From the NCBI GenBank assembly GCA_017480195.1, contig JAFVBE010000014.1, forward strand, positions 1 through 64,000: a stretch of DNA of 64,000 nt, in the 5' to 3' direction. Position numbers and translations under genes: made by a program. Below, piece by piece: positions 1 through 8,310 of this stretch. This stretch comes from Lachnospiraceae bacterium. Its GTDB lineage: Bacteria > Bacillota > Clostridia > Lachnospirales > Lachnospiraceae. The notes beneath the pieces were generated by a model. The model ran no database searches, had not been told where the DNA came from, and saw only the letters and a list, made by a program, of their open reading frames with translations. The number at the start of each line of letters is the position of its first letter. Positions within the stretch are counted from its first letter, which is position 1.

Positions 1-7
1 CATTATG

Positions 8-84
8 GGGGACGGGGGTTCGGGGCGAAAATGAAGCATTTTCGCCCCTAACCCCCGTCCCCAAGGACACTAACCCCCGTCCCC
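8..84. repeat. REP-like long hairpin plus extra half-copy
   Basis: Positions 8-20 (GGGGACGGGGGTT) pair with 50-62, and 22-33 (GGGGCGAAAATG) pair with 37-48 around a 3-nt loop, with one mismatch (21/49). A further half-copy AACCCCCGTCCCC lies at 72-84. GC-rich GGGGACGG hairpins of this kind are recurrent REP-type elements in Firmicutes, often mobilised by Y1 (RAYT) transposases; no such transposase is in the window. It lies downstream of the next gene and may end its transcript. Confidence 0.7.
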
Positions 85-116
85 AAGAACAGATGACATG
101 TTTTCAGCCTTAAATA

Positions 117-1064
117 TTATGCAATATCCGTATCAAATATTTCTTCTTTATAATACTCTCTTAGATATTCCGGTTGTGTAGGAACTTTTAGAATATCCAT
201 ACATTTATCAACATCCCAGCCTGTAGTTTCCATCATATTTTTCAAATGTTCTATGGTTGTTTCATCAACAATACCCTGACTCAAATTACACACATCAGCC
301 ACCCCGCTTTCTAAATTTTTTGTCATAGGAATTCCGAACTCATTCTGAAGAATTTCTTTCTTAACTTTTGGAATAATATCCCTTGACAGAAGAATTGATA
401 GCATCTTAATCAGTTTGACCTCGCTTTGCTGTCCATCATTCCCAAGACATATAAGTATAACTGAAATCAAATCATAATTCTTTTTATTATCTTTGTAAGC
501 TCCATATATATTTTTTTCGGTTATATCATAGCTTACTATGGTATTCTGCCGATACTTCGGCGGTTTGGTACATATCCATATTGAATTTACTTTTTTTAAT
601 TCCTCATAATGAGAATTCTCAAATACTGTGCCATATTGTGATGATATCATACGACTTGCATAGTAGATACCTCTTTTTATGATAGGGTATCCGGGATAGA
701 AATTACTCTGAGCCTCAACATTAATTATCATATCCTCTGTTGTATGTTCAAACGGCACTACAGCTTTAAACCTGATATCAAATGTAACCGTATTTTCTTT
801 TATGCTTGTATCCTCTGAATTCAAACCATAGACAAACTCTGATTTTTCATCACGATGTAATGTATCTTTTGAAATTTCCGGCTCGCCTTCGATAAAATTA
901 TCGGCAATTTCTTCAACCCTATAGCTCGAATATTCATTCATACTGTGTTTCATTATCCAAGCAAGTATAATCTTATTCGCAAGAATCTGCTTACATGCCT
1001 TGTCATATGAACTCATATCATCAGCAGTATCAATTCTTTTAGCTAATATATTCTGTACATTCAA
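117..1064 (-). CDS. PD-(D/E)XK nuclease-like family protein
   Basis: A 315-residue soluble protein. The core resembles the PD-(D/E)XK nuclease/Rpn-like proteins abundant in Lachnospiraceae: a conserved Asp in TFDIRFKAVVP, then the E-x-Q signature in INVEAQ, followed by the basic helix KRGIYYASRMIS. The C-terminal half is helical with no recognised domain. Such proteins are thought to be nucleases or recombination-promoting factors related to transposases; whether this copy cuts DNA is not known. The ATG is preceded by an AAGGGGGAAT-type ribosome site. It stands alone, next to a REP-like hairpin, consistent with an accessory gene. It could equally be a non-catalytic relative. Confidence 0.6.
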   Translation of the reverse strand: MNVQNILAKRIDTADDMSSYDKACKQILANKIILAWIMKHSMNEYSSYRVEEIADNFIEGEPEISKDTLHRDEKSEFVYGLNSEDTSIKENTVTFDIRFKAVVPFEHTTEDMIINVEAQSNFYPGYPIIKRGIYYASRMISSQYGTVFENSHYEELKKVNSIWICTKPPKYRQNTIVSYDITEKNIYGAYKDNKKNYDLISVILICLGNDGQQSEVKLIKMLSILLSRDIIPKVKKEILQNEFGIPMTKNLESGVADVCNLSQGIVDETTIEHLKNMMETTGWDVDKCMDILKVPTQPEYLREYYKEEIFDTDIA

Positions 1065-1499
1065 TATAATTCCCCCTTATTGTACAATATAGTTTTTTCA
1101 ATTTCAATAATCTTCAAGGTAAAATACAAATAAATCCATCACCTGCCTTTTCTTAAGTTTTTTATCTTTAGTGAGGTATTAAGCAGGATAATTCTTTGGA
1201 TTGTAGGAGAAATCCTAAAATGATATTTACATTTATTAAAGATATTAATCTGCTTGTCAGAAAGCATACTACATAATGAGACAAAAAGCAACAAACTTTA
1301 TATAATTATGTTATAATTCATATGTCGGAATTTTAAACTAAGCTTTTGGGAGGTAATCAATGAACAAACGAATTAAATACTCGGTGCAGTTCTAAAACTG
1401 ACAGCAGATTGTATCGAGGTTAATCAAAGGCTAAGGCTTATGTTGTCAGGAGCTGCACCGTTCAAGATAGTACGAGTTCTATTATTGAAGGGAGCAAAA
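1065..1499. other. Intergenic region with an aborted leader ORF
   Basis: 435 bp with no full gene. At 1359 an ATG behind a strong GGGAGG site opens an 11-codon frame that stops at once (MNKRIKYSVQF). A different frame then runs open, without its own good start, into the methyltransferase gene. This could be a decayed gene start or a short leader peptide. No convincing terminator or riboswitch was seen. Confidence 0.4.
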
Positions 1500-2261
1500 A
1501 TGATGAACATTGAATATTATAAAAAAATATGGAAACACGAAGAGTCTCTGGCACATATTAACGGTTGGGATTTCTCTCATATTAAAGGACGCTATGAGGA
1601 GAACACTGATTTACCTTGGAATTACGATTCTATCGTGAGGAAATACTTACGCAAAGATATGATGTTGTTGGATTATGATACCGGCGGAGGCGAATATCTG
1701 TTATCACTCGGTCATCCATACAGTCATACAGCAGCTACAGAGGGCTATCCTCCGAATGTAAAATTATGTCAGGAAAAATTACTTCCATTGGGAATTGATT
1801 TAAGAGCATGTGACAATCCGTCTGAAATTCCTTTTGAAGATAATTACTTCGATATAATTATAAACAGGCATGGAGATTTTGACCCAAGAAAGATATACAG
1901 TCTATTAAAGACAAACGGCATTTTTATCACACAACAGGTCGGACAGGATAATGACAGAGACCTTGTGGAAATGGTATTGCCTAACACAAAACCGCCATAT
2001 TCAAATCTATATCTCAAAGAACAAAGTCAGGCATTTATAGATGCAGGATTTGAAATATTAGAGTCAGGCGAAGCATATCGCCCGATTAGATTCTATGATA
2101 TTGGTGCGTTTGTATGGTTTGCTCATATTATCGAATGGGAATTCCCTGATTTTTCTGTTGATAAATGCTTTGAGCAATTATTAAAAATGCAGAATCAGAT
2201 AGAGAAAACAGGGGTAATCGAAGGCACCATACACCGATATATGATTGTGGCAAAGAAGTAA
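1500..2261 (+). CDS. Class I SAM-dependent methyltransferase
   Basis: About 253 residues with a Rossmann-type methyltransferase fold. Motif I is altered but visible (MLLDYDTGGGEYL), followed by the acidic end of strand 2 (ATEGYPPN) and the FDIIINRHGDF segment of motif IV. The C-terminal part (IRFYDIGAFVWFAHIIEWEFPDF) is typical of small-molecule or rRNA-type class I enzymes annotated in Firmicutes; the substrate cannot be told. I start it at the first of two adjacent ATGs because GAAGGGAG lies just upstream; an in-frame ATG 60 bp earlier has no good ribosome site. It is convergent with a broken methyltransferase of a different subtype and separated from it by a strong hairpin. Confidence 0.8.
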   Translation: MMNIEYYKKIWKHEESLAHINGWDFSHIKGRYEENTDLPWNYDSIVRKYLRKDMMLLDYDTGGGEYLLSLGHPYSHTAATEGYPPNVKLCQEKLLPLGIDLRACDNPSEIPFEDNYFDIIINRHGDFDPRKIYSLLKTNGIFITQQVGQDNDRDLVEMVLPNTKPPYSNLYLKEQSQAFIDAGFEILESGEAYRPIRFYDIGAFVWFAHIIEWEFPDFSVDKCFEQLLKMQNQIEKTGVIEGTIHRYMIVAKK

Positions 2262-2282
2262 TAAGAAAATATAAATTTATTT

Positions 2283-2322
2283 ATAGCCTAAACATCAAAA
2301 TGTATTGAGATGTTTAGGCTAT
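2283..2322. terminator. Bidirectional terminator hairpin
   Basis: A perfect 14-bp stem (ATAGCCTAAACATC with GATGTTTAGGCTAT) with a 12-nt loop sits between two convergent genes. U-rich stretches follow on both strands. Confidence 0.8.
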
Positions 2323-2324
2323 CC

Positions 2325-3127
2325 TTAATTTTTCCTTCCTACTATTATAACATGGTTACTCATACCGATAATCGACTTCTCTTTACATATAGACAAGTGA
2401 TAGTTTGCCCATACATTAAATTCATCATCACTCCAGCTATCAGCCTTTTCGTTTAGCATTGGAAGCAAACCATCTTGTGCAAAATGTAATATCGGATCAA
2501 CTGAATATTGCTCATATAATTCTTCCATCTCCTCATAAGATGAATAGTATGTATCTGTCCAGAAGCACTTTTCATCATTGTGATTTAATATTCCTGTTTC
2601 TTTAATTTGATTAAGAAAATGGCTGTCCAAATATTTGGCATCACTCATAGAAATCATTTGATTTATATATAATCTTGGAATATATGCCGTGACTAATAAT
2701 CCGCCTTTTTTAAGAACTCTAATCGACTCCTTAAAGCAAGCTAATCTTTTTCCTTATCTGTTATATGATACATAGGTCCCATATTTAATACTACATCAAA
2801 TGAATTATCTGAAAAACAATCCATATTTGTCGCATCTAACACCTCTGTTCTCATATTATATGATTTACTTTTCAATATCTCTTTAATATACTCAATATGA
2901 CGAGGAGTAATATCTGTAGCTGTAACCTGATTTCCTTTATCAGCATAATAAAAAGCATATGCACCTGTTCCCGCAGCACAATCAAGTATAGCAGCTTTAT
3001 TATCAAATAATGTATCTAACATTTTCGTTGTTGTAACAAATTCAATTTTTCTTGCGTTGTTTGTAGATAATCTATCTTCCTCTCGATAATTTTCGTAATA
3101 GTTTACAACATTATCCATTTTTATCAC
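2325..3127 (-). pseudogene. Frameshifted class I methyltransferase
   Basis: Two adjacent reading frames form one 267-codon methyltransferase. The N-terminal part (2741-3127) has motif I AAILDCAAGTGAYAF and FDVVLNMGPMYHITDKEK. It then stops, and the sequence continues in another frame as RLACFKESIRVLKKGG and on into the C-terminal part (2325-2657, ending NHVIIVGRKN). Adding one A to the A5 run near 2747-2751 restores a single frame, so this is a one-base deletion in a homopolymer: real decay, phase variation, or a sequencing error. The N-terminal ATG has a GAGGTGATAAAA ribosome site. The family methylates small molecules or RNA; the substrate is unknown. A 31-bp fragment of a near-identical gene lies at 4999-5029. 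Confidence 0.8.
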
Positions 3128-3232
3128 CTCACAGAATAATTATATTTCTTTTCATTTTTTATTGCAATAATCATTTAAAATATAGCCTCGATAGTTTAAA
3201 TAATAATGACAAGATTGATGCTTTTTCAAAAT

Positions 3233-4597
3233 TCATTTACATTCACTGTGTTGTAGCATGACCGTTGCAAGCCGTTTCTTCAAAATAAGAAAATAAATTG
3301 CAAGTGTAAACATTGAACCAACACCGTCCGAAATTGGACAAGCGTAGAAAATGTATTCCAGCGGAAGGAAACGAGGCAGAAGCAAAATTGCTATCACATA
3401 CAGGCTCTTACGGAAAAATGAAATTGGAATTGCTTCTCTTACCATTCCCATTGCAGTGAATCCATCCACAAACGCAAATTGAATGGCAACAAAAGCAAAC
3501 CCTATGCAATATCTGCGCACAAAAACAGCAGTCTGTGCAACGGAGCTCGGATTATTAAGAAACAGCCGAACGAATACTTCCGGCACTGCCAGGATTGCTA
3601 ACATTAATACCCCCAAGTACAATCCTGTATAAATCAAAACATAACGAAAGCTGTCAACAATTCTTGAACGCCTGACAGAACCATAATAATAACTGAATAG
3701 AGTCGAACATCCACTGGTCAAACCTTCTGCCGGACAGATGGCAACCACCATCACGCTTTGAACAACCGCTGCATAGGAAATGTACCGGTCGCCCAAAGAA
3801 CCGCCATACTTTCGTAGCATGATGTTCAAAAGGATGATAAGCAGATTATCCAATACTATAATGAAAAGCGACATGCTTCCAATACTGAGAATCTTCAAAC
3901 AGACAGCTCCGCTGTACTGTCCGAAGCCAATATGTATAGGCATGGAACGATGATTCAGCACAACCAGAACATAAATCAAAACTCCTAACTGTGAGATTAC
4001 TGTTGCCAGTGCAGCACCTGCAACGCCCATATCCAATATGTAGATAAAAACAGGATCAAGTGCGATGTTCAACAATGCTCCAATAACAACAGACATCATC
4101 CCCTTACGAGCATAGCCCTGCCCCATAATGAAACGATTTAATCCTGTACCACAAAGCATAGCTCCAGTCCCCAATGAATATATAGTAAAATATATGTTTG
4201 CAGTCTGGTACATTGTATCACTACATCCCAACAGATACAGAAATGGTCTTTTAAACAGGAGTAAAGCTGTCGTCACTATTACAGAACAAATAATCAAAAG
4301 TAACACGGAATTATTCATAGAGCGCTGTGCTGCATCGTGGTTTTTCTCGCCTAATGATATACTCATCATCGCCGCACCGCCTACGCCCACCAACGATGCA
4401 AAACCCGTAATTGCGGTGAACGCCGGAGAACAGATACCGATGCTGGCAAGTGCGATTTCTGCTCCACTTGCCATGTGACCAATGTAAATGCGGTCTACGA
4501 TGCTATATAAAATATTAAATAGTTGCGCCAGCATTGCCGGAACTCCCAACTGCAAAACCAACTTTTTTACAGGTGTCGTATCAAAATTGCATTCCAT
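3233..4597 (-). CDS. MATE family efflux transporter
   Basis: About 454 residues with twelve predicted membrane helices in two MATE repeats. Typical signatures include MLAQLFNILYSIVDRIYIGH near the N-terminus and the NIALDPVFIY loop that ends the first half. MATE proteins export cationic or other drugs and metabolites by Na+ or H+ antiport; the substrate here is unknown. Two in-frame starts each have a good ribosome site: ATG at 4597 behind GAGGAGG and ATG at 4627 behind AAGGAGG. I chose the inner one because it fits the family N-terminus. The upstream leader carries a promoter and three inverted repeats, so the gene is probably inducible. Confidence 0.9.
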   Translation of the reverse strand: MECNFDTTPVKKLVLQLGVPAMLAQLFNILYSIVDRIYIGHMASGAEIALASIGICSPAFTAITGFASLVGVGGAAMMSISLGEKNHDAAQRSMNNSVLLLIICSVIVTTALLLFKRPFLYLLGCSDTMYQTANIYFTIYSLGTGAMLCGTGLNRFIMGQGYARKGMMSVVIGALLNIALDPVFIYILDMGVAGAALATVISQLGVLIYVLVVLNHRSMPIHIGFGQYSGAVCLKILSIGSMSLFIIVLDNLLIILLNIMLRKYGGSLGDRYISYAAVVQSVMVVAICPAEGLTSGCSTLFSYYYGSVRRSRIVDSFRYVLIYTGLYLGVLMLAILAVPEVFVRLFLNNPSSVAQTAVFVRRYCIGFAFVAIQFAFVDGFTAMGMVREAIPISFFRKSLYVIAILLLPRFLPLEYIFYACPISDGVGSMFTLAIYFLILKKRLATVMLQHSECK

Positions 4598-4655
4598 AGA
4601 AATCCTCCTCAAAAAAAAGATGTCCATGACACCTCCTTATAACACATCTTTGATG

Positions 4656-4765
4656 CGCCGTACCTACGGCGATGTCCTGAACATCCTTTATCGTTACCCG
4701 GTGGTAACGGTAAGTGATTATTTAAAATTGAGAATATCCTATCATACAACCTTTCGGTTTGTCAA
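4656..4765 (-). promoter_or_regulatory. Promoter and structured leader of the MATE gene
   Basis: On the minus strand a TTGACA (4760-4765) and TAGGAT (4736-4741) are 18 bp apart. The spacer contains the small palindrome AACC-N4-GGTT. The transcript then holds three inverted repeats: CGTTACC/GGTAACG (4692-4709), GATGT/ACATC (4671-4685) and CGCCGTA/TACGGCG (4656-4671). The long promoter spacer with dyad symmetry is reminiscent of MerR-type activation, and the leader hairpins of attenuation. Both readings are inference; no MerR gene is adjacent. Confidence 0.5.
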
Positions 4766-4789
4766 CTCCCGCAATCTCAAAATACAACT

Positions 4790-4861
4790 TCAGATGTAAA
4801 CTTCAGATATATCTGCCGATTTACACACGGTAAGTTCATGTATGATTTTCTTCAGTTCCAT
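4790..4861 (-). pseudogene. N-terminal remnant of an ACT-domain protein
   Basis: A 23-codon frame starting MELKKIIHELTVCKSADISE, behind a weak GAGAGA site, matches the usual opening of small ACT-domain proteins of Firmicutes (MELKKI-x-LTVCKV-x-D) as I remember it. It stops where the MATE promoter region begins. The remaining roughly 100 codons are missing, so this is a truncated gene start. Confidence 0.45.
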
Positions 4862-4895
4862 TGTTTTCTCTCTTACAAACTTTGATTTATAGTTA

Positions 4896-4944
4896 TGCAC
4901 CCTCTGCCTGTGAAATGCCACACTAAAATGAGTTTGCACCCTCT
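4896..4944. mobile_element. Possible IS21-type terminal-repeat remnant
   Basis: Two direct copies of TGCACCCTCT (4896-4905 and 4935-4944, 39 bp apart) are associated with ACTAAAATGAG and an inverted GCCTG/CAGGC pair. Ends with spaced repeats of a GTGCAAACTNATTTTAGTG kind are typical of IS21-like elements in Clostridia, as I recall. No transposase remains. This would explain the truncated genes on both sides. Confidence 0.35.
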
Positions 4945-4998
4945 TGATTTTCAGGCAACAAGGCAATCGCAGGATTGTATCATACTCTGCATTTGCTT

Positions 4999-5029
4999 TC
5001 GAGTATAACAGCTTTATTATCAAATAATG
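4999..5029 (-). pseudogene. Fragment of a methyltransferase gene
   Basis: 31 bp identical at 29 positions to 2982-3012 inside the frameshifted methyltransferase. On the minus strand it reads ALFDNKAVILE, equivalent to the residues just before motif I. The rest of the gene is absent. Confidence 0.6.
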
Positions 5030-5072
5030 CCCATGAACCAAATCCGCCACGCCCACAAAGCCTTAATATCTA

Positions 5073-5852
5073 TTACTTGAGGTAATTCCTCATACTTTTA
5101 AGTGCATTCTTCTCCAACCTGCTCACCTGCGCCTGCGATATCGAAATCTCATCCGCCACCTCAGTCTGAGTCTTGCCTTCAAAAAATCGCAATTTTATAA
5201 TATTATATTCCCTGTCATCGAGCCTGTTCATAGCATCCTGTAAGGACATATTCTCGACCCAGTTTTCTTCCCTGTTCTTCTTATCACTAATCTGATCCAT
5301 AAGATAAAGAACATCCTGTCCCTCCTGATACACAGGCTCAAACAAAGACATCGGTGTAGCTATGGAATCCATAGCATTGGTGATATCCTCCTCCGGCATA
5401 TCAAGCTCATCTGCTATCTCCTTAGTAGTAGGCTCTCTGTCAAGCTTCTTTAAAAGCATATCTTTCGTGTAGATAGCCTTGTATGCTATATCTCTTAGCG
5501 AACGCGAAACCCTTATCGCGTTATTATCTCTCATGTATCTCCTGCATTCTCCTATAATCATAGGTACGGCATAGGTGGAAAATTTGACATCCATACTCCT
5601 GTCAAAATTATCAATAGCCTTAATCAGCCCTATACATCCGACCTGAAATAAATCATCTGCATTCTCAGGATTATTACCCGCAAACCTTTGTATAACACTT
5701 AAAACCAATCTCAGGTTACCCTTGATAAATTCATCTCTTGCTTCTTTATCACCCTTATCAATACGCTCAAATAAAGCTTCCTTTTCTTCATCAGAAAGTA
5801 AAGGAAGCTTTGATGTGTTGACTCCACAAATAACCACTTTGTTAAGTGCCAT
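5073..5852 (-). CDS. sigG: Sporulation sigma factor SigG
   Basis: 259 residues with the late-forespore sigma-G hallmark N-terminus NKVVICGVNTSKLP, region 2 (NADDLFQVGCIGLIKAIDNFD, FSTYAVPMIIGECRRYMRDN) and a region 4 helix-turn-helix near the end (TQTEVADEISISQAQVSRLEK). Sigma-G directs RNA polymerase to forespore genes after engulfment. I start at the ATG behind GGGAGG, which gives the usual length; the frame extends 15 codons further upstream without support. In many Clostridia sigG follows sigE; here it stands alone, downstream of pncB and upstream of decayed sequence. Its presence indicates a sporulation-capable lineage. Confidence 0.95.
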   Translation of the reverse strand: MALNKVVICGVNTSKLPLLSDEEKEALFERIDKGDKEARDEFIKGNLRLVLSVIQRFAGNNPENADDLFQVGCIGLIKAIDNFDRSMDVKFSTYAVPMIIGECRRYMRDNNAIRVSRSLRDIAYKAIYTKDMLLKKLDREPTTKEIADELDMPEEDITNAMDSIATPMSLFEPVYQEGQDVLYLMDQISDKKNREENWVENMSLQDAMNRLDDREYNIIKLRFFEGKTQTEVADEISISQAQVSRLEKNALKSMRNYLK

Positions 5853-5962
5853 CTTCTTGTTCCTCCCAAAGTATAACTTATACTTTAAAGGATTCACATT
5901 TGTGGTAATTTCTATTCAATTATAAAATGGTATTTTAAGGTAAGTTTAAGTTAAAGCAAGTG

Positions 5963-7411
5963 CTACTGCTGATTATCCTCAAGCATCTTAACCTTAGTAT
6001 CATAAAGCTTCTTAGATAAATCTACATAATGAATATGTGGATTTTCATAACGCTGTTCTTCCTCCCATACCTTGCTCTTAAGCTGCTCGGCAACATAAGC
6101 CTTAATGTCTTTAAGCTCCGGCTTGTCATATACAAGCTTACCGTCTCTGAATATAGGTACCTGAAGTTCTTTAACATCAACATTTTCAAACTTCATCTTC
6201 TTCCAAGGCTTCTTCGGATCAACATAGGCAAATGGCACATCACCATTAACATCTTCATCATTAAGAGTAATAAGATCTGCAAGTCCATAGCCTGTCTCTC
6301 TGCTGAATATTCTCCAGAGCCTCTTCTTGCCCGGATTGGTTATCTTCTCAACATTTTCGGAAATCTTAATCTTAGGCTCGTATTCGCCGTCCTTTCCATC
6401 CTTAACGGCAACAAGCTTATACACTCCACCGAATACAGGGTCGGACTTTGAAGTAATCATTCTCTCGCCTACACCATAGGAATTAATTCGTGCTCCCTGC
6501 TTATTAAGCGAGCGTATAAGGTATTCATCGACGCTGTTAGATACGACGACATTACAGTCCTCCATACCATTAGCATCAAGCTGCTTCCTAATCTTCTTTG
6601 AGAAATAAGCAAGGTCACCGCTGTCTATTCTGACGCCTTTAAGTCTCTTGCCCATAGGTTCAAGGACATCCTTCGCAACCTTAATCGCATTTACAAGTCC
6701 GCTGTTAAGTATATCATAGGTATCTATAAGGAGAGTACAGTTGTCAGGATAAACCTCTGCATACGCTTTAAATGCTTCGTATTCCGTATCAAAGAACTGT
6801 ACCCAGCTATGCGCCATAGTTCCAATAGCAGGCACGCCGAACATCTCATCGGCAAGAACTGTCGCTGTCGCCGCAGCACCGCCAATATAAGCTGCCCTCG
6901 CTCCGAGTGTAGCCGCATCTGCACCATGCGCACGTCTTGCACCGAATTCCATAACTATCGCACCTGTATCTCCTGCCGCACGACAGATTCTTGATGCCTT
7001 GGTAGCTATAAGCGACTGAAAATTAATCGTAAGCAAAAGCATAGTCTCCAAAAGCTGTGCCTCTATAACCGGTGCCGTCACCGTAACAAGAGGTGTATTA
7101 GGATACACTATCGTTCCCTCCGGTACAGCATCTATATCTCCTGTAAATTTAAAATTCTTAAGATATTCCAAAAATTCCTCTGAGAACTCTCCCTTACTGC
7201 GAAGATATTCGATATCCTCATCATTAAAGCTAAGATTTTCAATATACTCTATAAGCTGTTCAAGTCCTGCCGATACGACAAAACCACCATTATCAGGATT
7301 GTTACGATAGAACATATCGAACACCGCAATCCTGTCCTTGTATCCCTTCTGAAAATATCCGTTTGACATTGTAAGCTCGTAGTAATCCATAAGCATCGTC
7401 AGATTTCTCAT
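5963..7411 (-). CDS. pncB: Nicotinate phosphoribosyltransferase
   Basis: 482 residues, normal length. It joins nicotinate to PRPP with ATP hydrolysis to give nicotinate mononucleotide, the entry step of the NAD salvage (Preiss-Handler) pathway. Recognisable segments are MLMDYYELTMSNGY at the N-terminus, EFGARRAHGADAA and GTMAHSW in the barrel, and GVRIDSGDL in the phosphate-binding region. The gene begins one base into the stop codon of the HAD phosphatase gene (TAATG overlap), so the two are translationally coupled. Confidence 0.95.
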   Translation of the reverse strand: MRNLTMLMDYYELTMSNGYFQKGYKDRIAVFDMFYRNNPDNGGFVVSAGLEQLIEYIENLSFNDEDIEYLRSKGEFSEEFLEYLKNFKFTGDIDAVPEGTIVYPNTPLVTVTAPVIEAQLLETMLLLTINFQSLIATKASRICRAAGDTGAIVMEFGARRAHGADAATLGARAAYIGGAAATATVLADEMFGVPAIGTMAHSWVQFFDTEYEAFKAYAEVYPDNCTLLIDTYDILNSGLVNAIKVAKDVLEPMGKRLKGVRIDSGDLAYFSKKIRKQLDANGMEDCNVVVSNSVDEYLIRSLNKQGARINSYGVGERMITSKSDPVFGGVYKLVAVKDGKDGEYEPKIKISENVEKITNPGKKRLWRIFSRETGYGLADLITLNDEDVNGDVPFAYVDPKKPWKKMKFENVDVKELQVPIFRDGKLVYDKPELKDIKAYVAEQLKSKVWEEEQRYENPHIHYVDLSKKLYDTKVKMLEDNQQ

Positions 7412-8061
7412 TATTTTAGTACCTCTCTTTCTATATCCGCCGGTATCTCGGCAAAAATTACCGCGCCCTTCTCTATAAGATAATCCTTATCTCTGAAACC
7501 CCAGAGACAGGATATGCAAGGAAGACCTGCATTCTTCGCAGTCTCCATATCCACCTCGGAATCACCTACATATATAGCATCCTCTACATCACTTCCAAGA
7601 ATTTCCAATGCCTTAAAGCACGAGTCGGGTGCAGGCTTTCTCCTGAATTCCGGAGAATCACCTATTGCAACATCCACCACATCTTTAAAATATCTTTCAT
7701 ACAAGTCATCAACTGCGCTTTGTATCTTATTTGACACAATAGCCATCTTAATACCTTTTTCTTTAAGCGAATGCATAAGCTCTATAACTCCGTCATAGGG
7801 TCTGGTCTTGTCCTGATTATGCACATTGTAATATTCCTTAAAATACGCAATCGACTTCTCAAAATCCTCATCGCCCGCACTCTCAGGCAGAGACTTTTTC
7901 ATAAGCACCTTTATACCATTTCCAAGAAAGAATCTTACCTCCTCCTTAGTCCTTAGCGGATAACCCATCTTATCAAGCGCATAATTCACACTGTCATACA
8001 AATCATCCAGGGTATTAAGCAGCGTTCCATCCAAATCAAAAATAACTGTATTGTAATTCAT
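7411..8061 (-). CDS. HAD-family hydrolase, phosphoglycolate-phosphatase-like
   Basis: 216 residues with all HAD motifs: nucleophile and acid-base Asp pair in FDLDGTLLNT near residue 9, Ser in AIVSNK, Lys in RKPAPD, and the acidic motif YVGDSEVDMETAKNAG. The insertion cap is of the Gph/PGMB type. It likely dephosphorylates a small phosphorylated metabolite; phosphoglycolate is only the family default. Coupling to pncB could mean a nucleotide or pyrophosphate-related substrate, which is inference. A REP-like repeat lies upstream. Confidence 0.85.
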   Translation of the reverse strand: MNYNTVIFDLDGTLLNTLDDLYDSVNYALDKMGYPLRTKEEVRFFLGNGIKVLMKKSLPESAGDEDFEKSIAYFKEYYNVHNQDKTRPYDGVIELMHSLKEKGIKMAIVSNKIQSAVDDLYERYFKDVVDVAIGDSPEFRRKPAPDSCFKALEILGSDVEDAIYVGDSEVDMETAKNAGLPCISCLWGFRDKDYLIEKGAVIFAEIPADIEREVLK

Positions 8062-8105
8062 AATAATTTCAGTCCTATCTTACAGTAAAATCTTATGCAC
8101 ATTAT

Positions 8106-8168
8106 ATCATCTTACCTGTCGGCTCAATGCATTATTTGCTTTATGTCGGTGTCCGCAGGCGCACATCG
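8106..8168 (+). repeat. Dispersed composite repeat, copy 1
   Basis: 63 bp that align with the reverse complement of 58861-58925: the arm CATCTNNCCTGTCGGCTC, then GCTTTATGTCGRTGT and a closing CACATCG. The arm is also the unit of the tandem array at 20138-20253. The two dispersed copies differ at scattered positions, and this one has lost part of the second stem. Confidence 0.65.
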
Positions 8169-8310
8169 TAGCAATGCTCATTATAACACCTAATTTCCAA
8201 CATATAAAGAAAAATTTTGATTATTGCTTTCATATATCTTATAAAATATAATATAGCTATACCAAATAATATATTTTACATTTTTTTAAGAAAAAATCGG
8301 AGAAATTAAT

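Noticed and set aside
4128-4799. Plus-strand frames over the MATE gene and its leader
   Set aside because: Antisense shadows of the transporter, with no ribosome sites or family resemblance.
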